Below, piece after piece: positions 11,670-23,719 of a stretch of DNA of 64,000 bases. The translations under genes were made by a program, and so were the position numbers. Each line of letters starts with the position of its first letter. Position 1 is the stretch's first letter. The stretch is from Escallonia rubra (taxonomy: Eukaryota; Streptophyta; Magnoliopsida; Escalloniales; Escalloniaceae). Below the pieces are notes generated by a model that saw nothing but the letters and a program-made list of their open reading frames with translations, was not told where the DNA came from and did no database searches. The DNA lies in NCBI GenBank assembly GCA_033065855.1, contig JAVXUO010001799.1, positions 186,001 to 250,000 on the forward strand, written 5' to 3'.

Positions 11670-13977
11670 ATATTATAGCCACATTAAGAAATCTAAAATC
11701 ATAAAGTTGGTAATCATCGGGTAAAACGAAATAGAGTACATAAAACCACAAACTGAAGTATAAAATCATTAGCACAAAACTCACGACAACTAGTTCAATC
11801 CCAACATTAGCTCAAATGATATGCTACGGTCAGCGTACAAGCCCCCCTGACTAGGGCACGAAATCCCTCCTACACCCGGGATAAATATTCTGTGGACGCA
11901 AGGGGCGAACCACAAGCAGCAGTACTGTGCATCAACGTACAAACCCCGTTGACCAGGGCCCGGAATCCAACTCTGCAATCGAATAAACCAAACCACCTTT
12001 TGGTTCATCGTAAACACAACCCATCATCAACAGATGGTCAAACCATCCTCACACTCCTTTCGATAGTTTTCAAGTTGTTCAATATTCATAATAACGTCAA
12101 ATTCCAAAACATATCATTTGTACCAAACATTTCAAATCTGAGGTCCATTACAATTTCTAAACAAGATATCGTTTACATGCTGGCCCGGATTTTAACGAGA
12201 AATAAACTACTAAAAGATTTTTAGCAAATCAAGCTAGAGCAGTTAAACGTAATTAAAACACTCAAGCTGATAAATACCACTTTTAACAGTAGATAAACAT
12301 ATACTTTATATATAAAAATATTAGCTGAATCAAAGGGCCATTTCCAACATCAAAGTCTTTGGAGCTACAATCTCGCTACTACATCTGGCTAAAAGAATGA
12401 TCAAGGCCATTCTTTTGATCTCCATGTTCCCAGATTATTGTAACCCAAGGCATCGTCGATCAGGACACAACATCCCCGTTGAACATATCTCCAAGCAACT
12501 CAATGCCGCAGTCAGTTGCCCGACCTTTACACGCCCTATTAATATCGTGCTCGACTTACCATGTCTTTCTCGGGCATTTCATCGACAGTTGCCGAGCTTC
12601 TCTCAACTAACACGATGTCACTAACCCACCAAGCATGCCCTATTGCTAAAATATAAACAATCGCACTCCTCACTCAATATACACCCACACAATAGTGTCC
12701 CACATGCACCCCCTGTTACACCCATCGTCCAACAATCACCCCTTCAACTGCAACAATATCGCAATCGTACCAACGGACTCCGTTTCATTGTTCATACCAC
12801 CAAAACCTAACACACCGGTTGCTAACTTGCACAACCAACATACCACTATAGGTGCCACATTTTAATAACCCCACAACTAGTCCACCACTATCGTTACTGT
12901 CCTATAGCCAAAATCAACTCCAAAGCGCATCCCACATTATGCAAACAACATATTGCACACTGTTACACATGTAGTGCCCACCCGTTGCTCAACATACTCA
13001 CACATATCCACTGCGTACACTCACCGAAATATACCACCGCACAGCATCACCGCCTCGCAGTCCAATCCAGTATGCATACATTACTCACGTGCATACCACT
13101 CTGTATATAAGTACACTCTTTATACCCGCACCACAGACTCACACACATACGAACATGCACACCCCCGCATTACACGCACCCTTCCACCCACATTCCACAA
13201 CACACTATGCACACACACTCTGTACACCGTCATACACAAACACACCACCACGCGTAGTCCTCTATGCACATACCCACTTAATCATTAACACACAACAATA
13301 TTCACACAGTCGCACACACCCCCATATAACAACCGCACATACAAACATGCACGCACGCCCACTACGCGCACACACTTGCACCGAACCAACCACTAGTTCA
13401 TCATTACAGTTAACGATCGTCTCAAACTCATTGCTTATTAATGGATATCCCGCCACATTGACCACCAGTTTCAACCATTGTAACACATCAGGCACCAACA
13501 TACACACAAGTCACATATTTACACACTGCTACAAATATAAGTCACACATAATGTAGACAAATGCTCCATACCCACATGTACACCCATTTCACCCACACCC
13601 TTGTAACTTTTACCCAGATAAAAACACACTTGGTTTACACAAACACACACTTTCACAAAACACAGCCATAAACCCTCCCTCACAATAATTACACACACAT
13701 ACACAATCACAATTTAGCCCATTACAAACACTGCAAGCACCACCATGATACCGTTCTAGCCGTCTCAAGCACCGCCGTGATACCTCCACTCCACACCGCA
13801 CCAAAATAAAAATAACTCCCCAAACACACGCACTGTACACCCACAGTTGCACACATAAAACACCAAATTCATTCCATTTTAGCCACCGCTAACACTGCCG
13901 CTAAACGACACCACTGCATAGCCACCAACAACACAAGTACATAACCAAAACCCATTTTACAAAAATCAGCCCCAACA
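11670..13977 (-). mobile_element. LTR A, 5' part with AC/GT-rich low-complexity region
   Basis: Continuation of LTR A to the right of the inserted LTR. From about 12660 to 13960 the plus strand is a diffuse ACAC-rich tract (GT-rich on the element's strand), similar in character to LTR C at 31255-31605/41628-41930. ORFs here (for example at 12953-13556) are compositional artefacts rich in Thr/His/Pro. The 5' end of the LTR is not resolved and may be disrupted near the FRS fragment. Confidence 0.45.
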
Positions 13978-14440
13978 CTATTTGTACTGTGTAGACTTAT
14001 GCTCACGTGTAGACTTTTCTACCACCTTGTTTATACTGTATCGTCCCGATTTTTGCAGCTCTACTTGGTATTGCCTGAACATCTCCTTCGTATAGACTTT
14101 TGCACCATTCACCTCCAACGAGGTCTCAAGCAACCTTCTCCTTTGTTTGTACGTGCTTGCAAAGTCTACAGCCCTTTCTTTTACGAATATATGTGCAACC
14201 GCTTTTTGGGCACTTATGACGAAACTCTTCAAATTCGTAGTTGTACCTACATAACTATCGAATAGGGCATTCATAGACTCACTCCTGCCCATCATTTTCA
14301 TGCCCCCAGAAAAATGCCTTCTCGTGTAAATGTCAATACAGTGCTCTTTGAGCTCATACAAGTGTTGGAGCCACTCGTGGTCTTGCAATGAGTAATCCTC
14401 AACAACCTCTCTTCAAATTTCTCATGTATTGATAAGGCTA
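13978..14440 (-). pseudogene. FAR1-related (FRS/FHY3 family) protein fragment
   Basis: A 136-residue open stretch (14388-13978) carries 'HEWLQHLYELKEHCIDIY', 'FSGGMKMMGRSESMNALFDSY' (quoted in part) and 'LKSFVISAQKAVAHI'. These are typical of the region after the MULE transposase domain in FAR1/FHY3-related plant proteins, which are domesticated Mutator-like transposases acting as transcription factors in light signalling. Upstream codons to about 14440 (LSIHEKFEER) match the same family after a small indel. The N-terminal FAR1 zinc domain, the MULE catalytic core and the SWIM finger are all missing. The fragment sits between two LTRs, so it is probably a captured or relocated gene piece, not a gene. 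Confidence 0.75.
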
Positions 14441-15835
14441 GGTTAAGGATCCGGTTATCAGATCGGAATAACTAGGTGTAGTAAGACGCTATGAGTGGTT
14501 AAATGAGAAGGGATAGAGTAAAGTAAGTGTGTGTGTGTGTGTGTGTGTGTTAATGGTATCTGACGAGCAAGGTCTTATTTGATTAGGTGATCCCGCTTGT
14601 TACGATCAGAGGTTGCGAGCTGTGTCGGCTAAAAGCCAATCATATAAGGATAATGAGGTTCCTTGTATGCTAAGAATTGATTTGATTAGCATACCTATCG
14701 TCGAGGATGATGTCACGTAGAGACTGTTGTGTTGTTGTTATGAAATGTTGGCAATTATTGATAACATTCGTTTCTCTTATTTAACAACGTTGTTGTCGAC
14801 TTGTGGCAATGTTTTTCCTAAGTCCGCCCTGTCGATGATGCTTATGTTGAACTCCTGTTGTTATGTTTGAACATCGGTTGATCTATAACCCGATACTTCT
14901 TGCTTGAGTTATGCTGTTGAGGACTTAACATAGAATAATTTCCCTTAGTCCGCCCCGTCGGTGAAACCCTGTTGTTAAACTGTAACACGATTAGGGACAA
15001 GCGCTCTATATGAGTTCTTTTCTTGATGACAGTGTCTCTTTCGATTACCTGAGACTGAGATGAAAATCTCGTATAACGAGATATCAAAATGAGGATGGCC
15101 TGTGAAGTTTGATTATTGGCAGAAATGATGGATGAAAACCCCGTATAACGGGACATCAAAATGAGGATGTCCTGTGAAATTTGATCATTGGCATAAATGA
15201 GGTATGTCCCTAAATTCTTTCGTGTCTGGTTGACTCCAGTCTGAATCTGCATTACAATTAATTTAATTCAATGTTAATGATATTAAATACTTGTATTTGT
15301 TGATGTTTACTTTTGTAATAATTAATATAGTGTCCCCTTGCATAGTGAGTCCGCCTGTCTTGTCCATAATGAGGTGGCAATAATGTTATTCTATTGGGTC
15401 TCGAAGCTGCTCAGTCTAACGAAAGAAAAATTGTTTGTCAACTTATGTTGATGCTGAACTTATTGAGATGATCATTGTTCCTCCGAGACTTCTAAATCAC
15501 TTATACTCCTCGTGTTGTCTTTACTGGGCAATTTGCGCTCATTCCTTATCTGTGTTGTTTCAGGTTATAAGACTAATCATGATAAACCTCTAGGAAAGGG
15601 AAGGAGAAGTTGCTCTAAGGCGTAGAGAAAGAACTACAATCGTGACTACCGTGCTTTTGGTTGTAGATGTTGTGTGCTAAGACTTCTGTTGTATCATGTT
15701 GAATATTTTAAAAAAAAGAAATTTGTAAGGATGCATTTTGAGGTTTATATAATTAGAGTTATTGTGCACAGTGTTATGATATGATTATGACATCAACTCA
15801 ACTCGGGTGGTCTCACCGGGGTTGAGGGTGTCACA
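14441..15835 (+). mobile_element. LTR B (gypsy-type, plus orientation), abutting the Tat element
   Basis: Ends with CCGGGGTTGAGGGTGTCACA at 15835. Upstream it has 'ctgggcaatttgcgctcattcc', a conserved-looking Tekay-type 3' LTR segment. A (GT)n microsatellite lies near 14527-14550. The right boundary directly truncates the protease region of the Tat element. The 5' end and target duplication were not found. Confidence 0.5.
15059..15203 (+). repeat. 72-bp tandem duplication within LTR B
   Basis: Two diverged copies sharing 'CGTATAACG(A/G)GA(T/C)ATCAAAATG' and 'CCTGTGAA', about 72 bp apart. Confidence 0.8.
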
Positions 15836-17289
15836 CCTACATACTGTCCAAGCCCTTAGCATAAATCCCTCAGAATTTACCCCTTCTAACCAAGGCGTCC
15901 GAGCCTATGATAACACCCGAAGAAAGGTTATGGGCACAGTTAAGCTCCCTATGACTAATGGAACTGCCAATTTTGCAGTTGAGTTTCAAGTGTTGGACAT
16001 ACCTAGAGATGTCAAAAAGGCTGGGCCGCTCGCGGGCAGGCCCGACCTGACCCAGACTGGCCTGGCCCTAAAGATGAATAGTGCTGGCCCTAACCCGTAT
16101 GGCCTTTGGCTAGGGCTAGGGCCAGGCCTAATATTCTCCAAATTTGGCCCGGCCCGGTTCTGGCCCTCTTTTCGGCCCTATTCTGGCCCGGCCCTTTGGC
16201 TCTAAATCTGGCCCTAAACCATTTTGAGTTACTTACTTTTTTTTCTTTCCCCTTCTTTCTCGCACCTCATTCTATCTCTACCTCATATTTTTCTCTTTTT
16301 ATTTAACTTTTTGGACATGCACATTTCTTTTCAGCTCATGATGATGGTTCCTACTTCTTTATCTACTTTTACTTGCAAGGTTCCTCTGTATTAGTTTCAT
16401 GGAATTATGAAGAAAAAATATATGTTTGTTTGTCTAGGAACTAGAAACAACACAATTTAGGCAATGGAAATGGGGAAAACATAACTCTAGCAAGCACGAG
16501 AAAGTTCATGGTAAAAGTGGTCTAATGATGCATGCTTCTAATGAGATACCTAATACTACGTAAAATGCAAAGCTAGAGGTATGTTTGAGTGAAATTTTTT
16601 AGAGATATCATTGGAAAAAGTTTTGTAGGTATCCATTGTTGAGTTTAGATAACAAAAAACTTCATGACTAAAAGTTATATTTTCTCCTATGAAAAGATTG
16701 TCTTTTTGCGAACAAAATTACTCTTTGTTGCAAATCAATATTTTCAAATAGAGTAAAAGTAAAGCTCTAAGGCACTTCATTAGCCACGAGAGAGATATTG
16801 AATGGTTTAGGGCCTATCAATTGCATTTATTTCGTGAATTAATATTTTCGCAACACCAAAAAGGAAATAAAAAAAAGGCCCAAGCCTGGCCCTAAAGTTA
16901 GGGCCTAGGGCTTGGGCCTGGACAAGGCCTCCATTTCCTAGATTTGGGCATGGCCTGGTTTCTGTGGCCCGAAGCCCTAAATGGCCCGGCCCATTTTCTG
17001 ACCCTCTAGGCCTGGGCTGGGCCGGCCCGAGCCCGGCCCTTTGACACCTCTAGACATACCCGCTGCATTCAATCTCTTGGGGAGACCGTGGATACATTCA
17101 CTAGGTGAAATTTCTCCTATGTTGCACCAAAAAGTCAAGTTTGTGTTGGAGGAAGCTGTTTTCATGATTATGGGCGACTCACAGTTACCTCAGATCAGAC
17201 AGTTCAAGAGTGACAAAGACAGTTTTGTGGTTCCACGTGACTTGTTAGATTTGTTTCTTAGTAAATTCAAGAGCGACAACACAGTTTAG
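15836..17289 (+). pseudogene. Tat gypsy aspartic protease fragment, split by a hAT insertion
   Basis: 15836-16003 encodes 'INPSEFTPSNQGVRAYDNTR' and 'VEFQVLDIP'. After the 1.05 kb insert, 17061-17289 continues with 'AAFNLLGRPWIHSLG' and 'HQKVKFV', the flap and C-terminal part of the Tat-type retropepsin. The upstream segment with the catalytic DTG/DNG triad is absent, because the sequence begins at the LTR B junction. The frame is otherwise open on both sides of the insert. Confidence 0.78.
16004..17052. mobile_element. Non-autonomous hAT element (1049 bp)
   Basis: Terminal inverted repeats TAGAGATGTCAAAAAGG (left) and, reversed, TAGAGGTGTCAAAGGGCC (right). It is flanked by a perfect 8-bp target duplication GACATACC (15996-16003 and 17053-17060), as expected for hAT. 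Subterminal regions are rich in GGCCCGGCC-type repeats. No transposase. Its ends resemble those of the large hAT element at 45054-58948, which could have mobilised it. Confidence 0.93.
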
Positions 17290-17874
17290 TATTTAGAGTT
17301 CAAGGATGTTTCATTTTCGGTGAAAACTTTCTCACTTTTGCGCCTTACCATAGTATAACAATACTTCCCATGCTAAGAAAATTTTATAGCTTCCGCGGAA
17401 AGGGTTTGGTCTAAAATTTCCAAGGACTTCCCAGCTTCCCAGTTCTAGAGAACAAGAAGTTTCAGTTTTCGTTTGGATACAAGCCCACAAAAAAAGAGAA
17501 GAAGAAAGCTACAGGAAGATAGTTTAGGCCAAGAAAGACCGAGAGATTAGATATCTTATGAACTTCAACGCCATGATTAAGGTCCCCCTACCAGAATGGA
17601 TACTTTGTTGAAGAAGGGAAGAATGACCTTACTACGGATTCTCGGAGCCTTTCTACAATTGATGGTTAATCTTTTTCGAATGTGATTGGGTTGAGGATGA
17701 TGAACTGCCAAGCCTGACGGAGTCGAGCAAGGAAGAGACTTCTGATTAGATGGACTTTATGGAGCCAGAAGAAATAACAGCATTCTTCAGCAATATGCAC
17801 ATCGTGGTGCTTATTTGTGAAATAGATGACCAGCGTATTAACTGACAAGCTTAATCACTCCAGCAGAGAGCGAC

Positions 17875-18810
17875 ATGCAGAATGAAAGAAATGTGAAAGG
17901 TACGATCAAAAATGTGAAAGAAATCAAAACAGGGGCTAGCCTAGATGAGAGAGAAAGAGAGGAAGTCACTGGACTCTTGAGAGAATTCATAGATGTATTT
18001 GCTTGGTCATATAGTGACATGCCTGGTATGTACCCGTCGATTGTTGGACACCACTTACCTACCCTACCCGAAGCCAAACCTGACAAACAGAAGCTCTGTA
18101 AGTTAGGACCGGAGTGGTCTCTTAAGGTCAAAGAGGAAGTTATGACACTCATCCACATAGGGTTCATCAGAGTAATCAAATACCTTACATGGTTAAACAA
18201 TATTGAACCTGCCCCAAACCTACCAGCCAAGTTTTTATGTGTGTTGATAATCGAGACCTTAACCGAGCTTCCCCATAAGATGATTTTTCCTTGCTCATTA
18301 TAGACATGAAAGTAGGCAACACTACAGAGCACGACTTTGTTTCCTTCGTGGATTGCATCGTGGGATACAATAGAGTAAAGATATCTCCCAATGATGAAGA
18401 GAAACAACCTTAACCACCTCATGGGGCATATTTTGTTACACAGTGATGCCTTTCACATTGAAAAATGTCGGGCTACATGTCAACAAGCCGCTACTACCCT
18501 CTTCCATGATATGATTCATAAGGAGGTAGAAGTATACATGGATGATATGATCATCAAGTTTAAGAAGCGTGAAGATCACTGTATTGTTACGAGGAAGTAC
18601 TTTGAGAGATTAAGGCAGGATATTGCAAGACTCAACCCACAGATGTGTGTGCTCAGGGTTACAACACAAAAGCTACTAGGGTTTATGGTTAGCAAGCGAG
18701 GCAAAGAGGTTGACCTAGCCAAGATTAAGGCCATGGTGGAGATGCCCCACCTAGGAGTGAGAAAGAAATCCGAGGATTCTGGAATAGAATCCAATACATT
18801 ACGTAATTGA
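17875..18810 (+). pseudogene. Tat gypsy reverse transcriptase, degenerate
   Basis: Contains 'LLREFIDVFAWSYSDMPGM', the conserved lead-in to gypsy RT in this lineage, then an RT core with 'EVYMDDMIIK' (the YxDD active-site motif, here YMDD, near 18532) and 'LLGFMVSKRGKEVD'. Frame breaks occur near 18300-18400 and at 18808. The segment between the lead-in and the active site is poorly conserved. The product would copy element RNA into cDNA, but it cannot be functional here. Confidence 0.8.
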
Positions 18811-19929
18811 ATATGATGATCTTGTATTCAAGTTGCTGAGGAAGGATTCGGCCAAAGAGTGGAATCCTTTAGGCCAAGAAGCTTTTGATAAAATTAACAA
18901 TACCTGAGCAACCCTCTAATCCTGAGCCCTCCACTACCCGGTAGACCCTTATTGTTATGCCTAACCGTAACCGATACCGCAGCCAGAACAATATTGGCCT
19001 AAACATTTGGAGAATTCATTAGTCGAGAGAGCCATTTACTATGTCGGTAAGAAGTTGACCCAAGAAGAGATGAATTACTCAACTTTGGAGAAGACATGTG
19101 TATCTTTAGTCTGGGTAACATAGAGATTGCAGCATTATGTTTTGGATTACCCGATCAGATTATTAGCCACAGTGGATCCAATGAAATATCTGTTCGAAAA
19201 GCCGGTTCTATCCAACCGCACAGTGAAGTGGCTCTTTCTACTTTTAGAGTTCGATATCACCTATGTCACCAAAAGTCCATCAAGGGAAAGGCCATGGCCG
19301 ACTTATTAGCTAGTTGTCCGATAAAGGATACTAGTAGATGGAGGCAAAATTCCCAGACGAAGAAGTTTGATCGTGGAATCAGAGACCGGTGACAGTTATA
19401 TTTTGACGGAGTAGCTAACTGTAAAGGATTCGGAGTAGGAATACTGTTGATCTCACAAGACGAGGCCCATTTGCCCATAGCCATTAAATTGACTTTCAAC
19501 GGTACTAACAACACCGCCGAATACGAAGCTTGCATTATCGGTTAAGAGATGGCTCTGAGCCTAGAAGTTTGAGAAATTACAGTGTACGATGATTCAACAT
19601 TGATCATATATTAGATACAAGAGATATGAAGGATTAGAGACAAATGTCTGCAAACATACCACGCCTATTTAGAGAAGATTATGGATCAGTTCGAGGATGT
19701 AGAGTTTCATTACTTGCCCCGACTCAATAAGAACTTTGTCGATACTTTAGCAATACTCGCATCGATGGTGGATATACCCGAGGGACAGGAAGTAAAGTCA
19801 TTTGTGATACAAAAAAGAGATCGGTCGGCTTATTGTTTCATGATTGTACCCATAGAGGAAGATGAGATAGCTGAACCTTGGTACACCGATGTCCAAAACC
19901 TTCTCCGAGATGATAAATATCCCAAATGA
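18811..19929 (+). pseudogene. Tat gypsy RNase H region, degenerate
   Basis: Fragments in several frames: 'YYVGKKLTQEEMNYSTLEKTC' (quoted to 20), then 'YFDGVANCKGFGVGILLIS', 'TFNGTNNTAEYEACIIG' and 'ADLLASCPI', which belong to the gypsy RT-RNase H and the archaeal-type RNase H found in the Tat lineage. Open stretches are at 19096-19392 and 19681-19929, with stops and indels between them. Confidence 0.7.
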
Positions 19930-20035
19930 TCTTTCGCAAAATACCGTGTATCTTTGAGGAAATGGGCAACACAGTTTATCATATGTGACCAACACTTATA
20001 CAAGAGGCACTACAATGAAGAACACTTGTTGTGTG

Positions 20036-21140
20036 TTACTGAGAGAGAAGGCCATCAGGTTATGAAAGACATTCACTCAGATGAGTGTGGACGCACATGA
20101 ACGACCATATGTTAGTGAAGAAAATTTTCCGACAAGGATATTACTGGAGTACGATGGAACGGGACTCTATTGAGCATGTGAGAAGATATCATAAATGTCA
20201 AGTGTACACCAATGTGCATCATCTCCATCCTCGAGAGTTATATAACATGACATCCCTATGGCCCTTTTCAATTTGGGCGATAGATGTGATAGGAAAGATC
20301 AGTCCTAAGGCTTCTAATGGACATGAGTTTATACTGGTAGCCACATATTACTTCACGAAGTAGGTGGATGCCGCTTCATATGCTGTGTTTAATGCCAAGA
20401 AGGGGCTCAGTTCATTCAAAAAAACACTATTTGTCGATATGGATGCCTCAGGAGTTGATTTTTGACAATGGGTTACATTTCGAAGGAAAAAGTCACTGAT
20501 TTAGCTGAAGAATATCGTATAGTCCAACATTGTTCCTCACCCTACCATCTACAGACAAACGGAGCCGCAGAAGGTTTCAAATAAGAACATCAGGAATATG
20601 CTGAGTAAAATGAGGGATTCTTGTCGAAGTTGGCTGAATGAGCTTCTGTATGCCCTCTAGGGCTATAGGACATCAAGCGAGAACATCAAGCGGGGCTACC
20701 CTATATTCGTTGGTTTATGGTATGGAAGTTGTCCTCGCAGTGTAATTGGAAGTAGACTCTCTTAGGTACTGTTGGAGAACCACGTTGCTTAGGAAGATCG
20801 GGAATGACATATCTTTGAAAAGTGAGCATTAGCGGACAAGAAAAGGTTGAAAGTTTTGTACCACATCCAGGGTTTCCAGAAACGGGTTGCCCGAGCGTAT
20901 AACAAGCAAGTGAAAGGACGTGGCTTAAACGAAGGAGATTTAGTATTGAAGGAGAATATCGGACATAACTGAAAACCACGAGGAAAGTTTGAACTCAACT
21001 AGTCAGGTCTCTATGTGATCAAATGAATTATGACGTAGTAGCAGCTTTATTAGTCGATTTAGATGGAATTGAGTTGTCACAGTTAGTCAACCTAGACCGA
21101 CCAAAGAAATACTATGAATCACAAATGAACTACGAATGAC
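20036..21140 (+). pseudogene. Tat gypsy integrase, degenerate
   Basis: Begins with an H2C2-type zinc domain: 'HSDECG', 'MLVKKIFRQGYYWSTMERD', 'HKCQVY' near 20065-20205. The catalytic core start 'WPFSIWAIDVIGKISPKASN' follows near 20263, with the first catalytic Asp, and later 'KRVARAYNKQVKGRGLNEGD' from the C-terminal region. At least six stops or frameshifts interrupt it. It would have inserted the cDNA into the genome. Confidence 0.75.
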
Positions 21141-21489
21141 CTGATCATCCTTTAAGAACACTACTCAGCACACACATTGCAATGTAACACATCAGATGGA
21201 GGTACGTAGGCAGCCCATAAAGATGCCTTGGGTGCGATAAGTCTTTTATTCCATTGGCTATGAATTCGATTACATTCTTGAGAAAAATAAAAAAAAAGCC
21301 CGTGAAGACGAGAACCATAGAAATGGCGGCATACGCAAAAGTTAAGGCCAAACGAAAAATAAAAAAATATACTAAAAAATAAAAATACTAAAAACATAAT
21401 AAAAAGCCCGCTAGGACGAAAATATTGCAAAGGGCGGCCCGGAAGGTGGACCGTCATCCTAATCAAGAAATATGACCAACCCAAACATC

Positions 21490-23157
21490 ATCTTGTCCTT
21501 CTTACAAGTCAAGCTCTGAGATGTTAGCACCATATCCTCTGGAATCTCTGTTTTAGCCACTGAGCCTTTTTCCATTTTCCCAATGTTTGTCCCCTTGGCA
21601 CGCTTCCGATCAAACCGACCCTGGATATAACCATTCGTACTGTCTTCTTGGTCCGGGGAAGCCTTGATAAACAATGGCCTCTTTTGGTGTTTCTTCTTAA
21701 CCATTGAGGAACGTCTCTTCCGAGGTTCGTCAATGTGTAAAGACCGTATCGGATTCCTGTCGACATCAAACCTATCTTCAAACAGCTGGGAACCGATCCA
21801 AGACAGTTGTATTCATGTGACTCAAACTTCTTTCTTTGTCTGGGGGTGACGCAAATCCTTTTTGTACTCTGCAAAGATTTAAAAGACCCCAGCACTTCGG
21901 GCCCTAAATCTATTGCAGCACGAGCTTCCTCTTTAGCTCGCTCTAGAAATTTGATCTCACAAGCACCCAGATAAATCCCAATCCAGTTCATCTCGCAATT
22001 AATTCTTAGTAGCCAATACCTTCTCTTGAACGGGGGGCAAGAGCCAACGAATGTAAGCATTAGAAAATAGTGGAATAATTGGGTCTATACAATCGACAAA
22101 TGTCGCGGTCCCTATGGAGTGATCGAAATAGGGAGGAGAGCCCAACCCTGGGAAACATGCTTGATCAATGAAGAGCTAAGTTCTTTCACCACAGCAGAAT
22201 CCATGTAATCATGCAGAACCACCTGCTCATAGCCGAACTACCTTAGAATCTGACAAACAAAGTAGAATGATAAGTGCACACTCCCAGAAGATAGACACAG
22301 TGATATCCAAAATTCCTCTAAGTAGGTCTGTTAGTCCTTCACCAATAATAGTTCCAGCAAATATCCTTGGACTCCAGACATAGAAAAAGCGGGTCCAATC
22401 ATCCATACTAGGATGACCCTCTAAGAGTAAGGGCTTAGAGCGAAAAAGCACTAGGGCGATACCTCACCTCAGCGTGTTTAGTTACCAGTCGGATATGCTG
22501 CAGAAGCCACATGTAGATGAGCAAGGGGCTATCCCCAAACGCAGTATTTGGATCCTTATGCACCTCGGTAATGACGTTTATAGTCTCAGCCACCACAGTC
22601 AGAATTAGGATTCTCCCTTACAGAGATACCTGGGTTATCAACTCAGATATCCTAACATCAGCCACCTCAGGGCCCATGATGGTAAGATACTTGGCCACTA
22701 CCAGAGTCGCAACCCGACCACTAGCATATTGCAGACTATGGTTATCCAATTTGGTAGAAAAATATTCAGTGATGGGAGAAAGCAAAATATGCTCACCTCG
22801 GATAAAAGACCTAGCCCGCTTTTCGCTAACTTTCAGTAAGCTCCTAAAGTACAAGACATAGCCATCTTGAATGATCGGAACAACAATGGGTAAACTCGCC
22901 GGGACATCGACCAAAGCCAAAAATTCTTTATACGTAGGGCAAAGCTCATCCAAGCTAAATCGAAAGACATGATCCTCGGGATCCCAAAAGTTACAAGCAG
23001 CTCTAAGAATATCTTCATGCACAACCACTGTCCACAAAATCATGACCGATCTCAGACAGAAATGCCTATCAAGATGAATAAGCTCTACCTTATTGAAGGA
23101 ATCGGTGAAATACCAGAATTAAAGCTCAAAGATCGTAGGGTTGTCTTCAGAGGCCAT
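21490..23157 (-). pseudogene. Antisense DUF7745-like gene inside the Tat element
   Basis: Minus-strand ATG at 23157. The first exon to 22630 is open apart from one stop about 12 codons in, and carries 'LRAACNFWDPEDHVFRFSLD' and 'ELCPTYKEFLALVDV'. This pattern resembles the DUF7745/plant-mobile-domain-like proteins abundant in plant genomes. It ends at CAG|GTATCT. A probable second exon (about 22585-22445, 'GDSPLLIYMWLLQHIRLVTK') ends at GAG|GTGAGG. A basic C-terminal segment with 'EIKFLERAKEEARAAIDLG' and 'RQRKKFESHEYNCLGS' lies at about 22060-21490 in shifted frames. Extra antisense ORFs are known in Tat elements; the domain name is my recognition from memory and should be confirmed. Confidence 0.55.
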
Positions 23158-23282
23158 TGGCAGTTTGTCTGAGAGAAAGAGAGTTGAATGCACATTTGAG
23201 GGTGAATCCCGAATTTATTAGGAGGGAGCCCTAAACTGTATAGAGATAGGACTCAAAAATTAGTAAAATTTGAAAAACTGGA

Positions 23283-23463
23283 CAATTTTTGACAAACCGG
23301 CCGGTTTTCTTTTTGTTTTGAATACATGTGGAGGTCGAACTCTCTAACCAACCATGCGGTTTTACCAGAAAATTGGACATTTTTTCTAACCAACCGTCCA
23401 GTTTTAGGCCCGAGATCAAAATTTTCCATAACCCTCACTGACTAACCGGCCGGTTAGTCAGTG
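23283..23463. promoter_or_regulatory. Cluster of CCGGTT-centred palindromic motifs upstream of the antisense DUF7745-like gene
   Basis: Four copies of a motif built on (TGAC)TAACCGGCCGGTT. One is a perfect 14-bp palindrome at 23294-23307, two are degraded copies near 23345 and 23387, and one is a perfect 28-bp palindrome at 23436-23463 (half-site CACTGACTAACCGG). They lie 126-306 bp upstream of the antisense ATG, above a weak TATA-like CTATACA near 23240. A promoter role is inferred from position. Confidence 0.5.
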
Positions 23464-23719
23464 CTTATGGAATTTTTGCAGAGTTTACTCCTTTGGAGGC
23501 CAAGCCCTGTTCCTGGTCTCAGATTAATCCAACTCAAGTTTAATCCATTGTTTTGGCCCCTTTTTCCTTTCTTTCTGTGCAAGGGTGTGTGCATACATCA
23601 AAGTAAAGCATTTACTTAAGAGTTTGCTAATCAAAATTTGCTACTAAAAGATAGTTCATTACAAGAGAGTTTGACAAGATGAGTTCCTAATGAACTCAAA
23701 ATCCTATTATAAGCTAAGT

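Noticed and set aside
12953..13852. Thr/His/Pro-rich and Cys/Val-rich ORFs
   Set aside because: Frame readings of the ACAC/GTGT-rich tract on either strand.
21161..21484. Minus-strand Phe-rich ORFs after the integrase
   Set aside because: AT-rich degraded DNA with no start context, domain or conserved composition; not included in the antisense gene.
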